Source: Candidatus Palauibacter poriticola (GTDB taxonomy: Bacteria > Gemmatimonadota > Gemmatimonadetes > Palauibacterales > Palauibacteraceae). From it: DNA of 64,000 nucleotides. Made by a program: the position numbers and the translations under genes. Shown piece by piece: positions 63,001 to 64,000 of this stretch (position 1 is its first letter; every line of letters begins with the position of its first letter). The stretch is from the NCBI GenBank assembly GCA_012270965.1, contig JAAXHJ010000048.1, forward strand, positions 1 through 64,000, read 5' to 3'. The notes below the pieces were generated by a model that was not told the origin of the DNA, searched no databases, and saw only the letters and a program-made list of their open reading frames with translations.

Positions 63001-63160
63001 TCCGGGCCCCGCGCAGGAGCAGCTCGTGAGGCCCGGACAGCGTCTCTCCGATGACCGTCACACCCTCCCGGGACGGTCGCTCCGCGAGCCATTCGCGCGC
63101 GGCGTCGAAGCGCACGGCGGCGGTTGGGGAGACGATGAGGCGGGCGGAGGGCGCGGGCAT
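59999..63160 (-). CDS. addB: AddB-type nuclease/inactivated helicase subunit
   Basis: 1053 residues. It has a helicase-like fold without a Walker A (LIVSPTAAVRFDAAREWL at the start), later FDVVFVPGMAERVFPPKIGE, and a C-terminal PD-(D/E)XK nuclease with LRGAIDLIERT and VTDHKTGRYW. Four cysteines, one in AACPYRFYL and three in CGWCDYRQLC, fit the iron-sulfur staple of AddB-like nucleases. It pairs with AddA, whose start overlaps its stop. I prefer the ATG at 63160 over the GTG two codons upstream; neither has a strong ribosome site. Confidence 0.9.
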   Translation of the reverse strand: MPAPSARLIVSPTAAVRFDAAREWLAERPSREGVTVIGETLSGPHELLLRGARRAGAAMGWRRTTLRLLAREVALSRLASDGRAIGGAAARDAIVARALAGLEGRKLGRLAAVSDTPGFVRAVGGAVDALRMAGVTRSEIAPVDAALAALCEAVEAEWRAAGLADRAGVFKAALSALHDPDARPGVEDGRLLILDARIWTEMEGRFVAALIERGRGLLATVPEGDDRTLRALEDAGARPSGPPPTSGAARAAGGAIGRLHAHLFGPVPAESAADDAVTVFSAPGEGREAVEIARRLASLAEAGTPFDRCAILLRQPEDYRPYLEEALNRAGIRPWFADGARRPDPAGRAFLALLRCRADDYSALRFSEYVSIGEVPEGGENPGRNPRRWEGLLVDAAVVGGLERWERRLDGLAAQLEYKRAALEAEDAEHPRLAWTDRKRANLDSLREYALPLLSELSELPREARWESWLAALTPLAAHSLRRPASVLAALSDLAPMGPLGPVALDEVLRVLTPRLLEVPEPPPANRYGRVFIGPIDAARGLAFDVVFVPGMAERVFPPKIGEDPILLDEMGRRLAPGRLATNHDRVGRERLAFRLAVGAARRQVVLSYPRIDAVKTRPRVPSFYALEAIRAAEGRLPGFEELAQRAEEVSDARIGWPAPKRRAQAIDEAEYDLAVLDELDKHDVRGGRAVKAAGHLLHSNPHLARALRFRAYRWEVPRWTWADGLVQLSERAAAALAKESPDARPYSVTALQHFAACPYRFYLQAIQGLRPREEPTGIEALDPLQRGSLVHQVQFELLTRLQAESTEKRPLLPVGPENGARVSEILEEVLERVAEDFRDRLVPAIDRVWDDGIELIRQDLREWLRHESDSPSPFEPWRFELSFGLPRDPGRDARSVREPVDLDVGLKLRGAIDLIERTPAGVLRVTDHKTGRYWAKAGATIQGGEILQPVLYGLAAQTLFPEQRVESGRLYYCTADGEFRDHVVPLDDRALEAAGVLSEILRGAFEAGSFPALPREDACGWCDYRQLCGPDEELRTRRKPPPVDLRRLRETP

Positions 63161-63214
63161 GCACACAACCTATCGCCGCGAACGCAACGCGCCATCAACG
63201 CCCCCCACCGGCCC

Positions 63215-63297
63215 GCGGCGAAACCACGCCGCGTTTGGGCGGCGCCGCCTTCGCTTGAACGCTGCCTTCGCCTCAACGCTGCCTTCGCCTCAACGCT
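63215..63297. repeat. Spacer with a dispersed-repeat motif and 3 x 17 bp tandem units
   Basis: GCGGCGAAACCACGCCGCG at 63215-63233 matches the motif at 8265-8280 and, reversed, 5961-5976. Directly after it GCCTTCGCCTCAACGCT is repeated three times (63247, 63264, 63281; last two identical). Confidence 0.75.
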
Positions 63298-63399
63298 GCG
63301 CCACGGCCCGCCAAGCGTGCGCCGCTTGACGCCGCCGATGGCCGCGGACGATCCTCAAGAATGACGCTCGCGCACCGCTTCACCTCCGCGTAGCAGCCC

Positions 63400-64000
63400 G
63401 TGGCCGCCGTCGACCGCCGCGACTTCATGCGGGGCGCCGCGCTGGCCGGCGCCGGGCTCGCCCTCGGCTGCGGCGGGGAGGACCGGCGGACGGAACGGGC
63501 GGCACCCACCGGCGGCTCCGCCGGGACAGCTCCCCCGGGCGGCTCGGCCGGGCCGCCCCCCCCGCTGCTCATCGACCGGGCCAGCGTCTTCGACGTAAGG
63601 GCCGGCACCATGCGCCCGAACACGAGTGTCCTCGTCCAAGCCGGCCGCATCGGAGCGGTCGCCCCCGGCACCGAGCTGAACGCCGATTCCGGCGCCGCCC
63701 AAGGCGCGGCGCGCATCGACGGGTCCGGCCTCTTCGTCCTCCCCGGACTCATCGACGCGCACGTACACGTCACCCACATCCTCTACCAGTCGTACATGAC
63801 CGGCGACGAGGTCCTGCCCTTCTATCTCGGACACGGAGTGACCTCGATCCGGAGCACGGGAGACAACGTCCCGGCCCAGCGCCTCGTCGAGCGCTACGCC
63901 GACGAGCGCCCGGAGATCTCTCCCAACGTCTTCCGGTGCAGCTTCCTCATCGACGGCAACCCGCCCTGGCATCCCGACGTGGGCTGGTATCTGGCGACCC
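63400..64000 (+). CDS. Amidohydrolase with Tat-type signal, cut off by the window end
   Basis: About 200 residues visible, no stop reached. It starts VAAVDRRDFMRGAALAGAGL, a twin-arginine signal, then ALGCGGED, a possible lipobox, and a Gly/Ser/Pro linker. The amidohydrolase begin is clear: LIDRASVFDVRAGTMRPN, VLPGLIDAHVHVTH with the HxH metal ligands, and LGHGVTSIRSTGD. Folded export by Tat fits a metalloenzyme loaded in the cytoplasm. The GTG at 63400 lacks a good ribosome site. Substrate unknown. Confidence 0.82.
   Translation, partial: MAAVDRRDFMRGAALAGAGLALGCGGEDRRTERAAPTGGSAGTAPPGGSAGPPPPLLIDRASVFDVRAGTMRPNTSVLVQAGRIGAVAPGTELNADSGAAQGAARIDGSGLFVLPGLIDAHVHVTHILYQSYMTGDEVLPFYLGHGVTSIRSTGDNVPAQRLVERYADERPEISPNVFRCSFLIDGNPPWHPDVGWYLAT

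Noticed and set aside
1-64000. tRNA, rRNA or riboswitch genes
   Set aside because: I saw no cloverleaf with conserved GTTCRA-type loops, no rRNA core sequence and no known riboswitch core by eye; a covariance search would settle it.

Overview
The window is about two thirds GC, packed with genes on both strands, and looks like the chromosome of a Gram-negative-type bacterium. It encodes many exported hydrolases, lipoproteins, a predicted outer-membrane barrel, a Kdo hydroxylase and an AddAB nuclease. Four secreted S9 peptidases, PQQ dehydrogenases, a plant-type LRR lipoprotein and the general gene style suggest Gemmatimonadota (possibly a sponge- or marine-associated lineage). That is an inference from gene content, not a marker-based placement. 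No rRNA, tRNA or CRISPR array was seen.

Layout. 1-5.85 kb: a cut-off DUF58 gene converges on a tightly overlapped five-gene minus-strand unit (coiled-coil membrane protein, ABC ATPase, ABC permease, zinc-ribbon membrane protein, RDD-SpoIIM fusion). 6.1-12.7 kb: an M1 aminopeptidase and an S9 peptidase diverge from a repeat-rich spacer, followed by a SprT-like zincin and a YcaQ-type DNA glycosylase. 12.7-20.6 kb: an accessory zone with IS481 and other transposase remnants, broken toxin-antitoxin genes (PIN/VapC; DUF433/DUF5615), a frameshifted HENEH lipoprotein with a secreted neighbour, a class II aldolase, an internally duplicated secreted protein and a YpdA-type reductase. 20.6-34.4 kb: metabolism, with a CaiB CoA-transferase, S9 peptidase, D-aminoacylase, PQQ dehydrogenase-cytochrome fusion, exported RidA, Kdo hydroxylase, DUF429 protein, PLP lyase, sodium symporter and Nudix-like protein. 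34.4-46 kb: a TolB/PHP hydrolase, the LRR-metzincin lipoprotein, an S9 peptidase, and a two-gene cytochrome c plus PQQ dehydrogenase operon. 46-47.9 kb: a frameshifted ArdC gene running into a decayed IS256 transposase. 47.9-64 kb: a serine beta-lactamase-like hydrolase, a four-gene surface proteolysis cluster (M14, metzincin lipoprotein, barrel, S9 lipoprotein), an HhH membrane protein, AddB-AddA, and a cut-off Tat-type amidohydrolase.

Together the genes suggest a heterotroph using exported peptides, D-amino acid derivatives and alcohols. Two patterns cut across the window. First, there are many short tandem duplications; unit lengths are multiples of three inside genes and usually not outside. 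Second, several single-base frameshifts fall at or near homopolymer runs, so each broken gene could be real decay or an assembly error.
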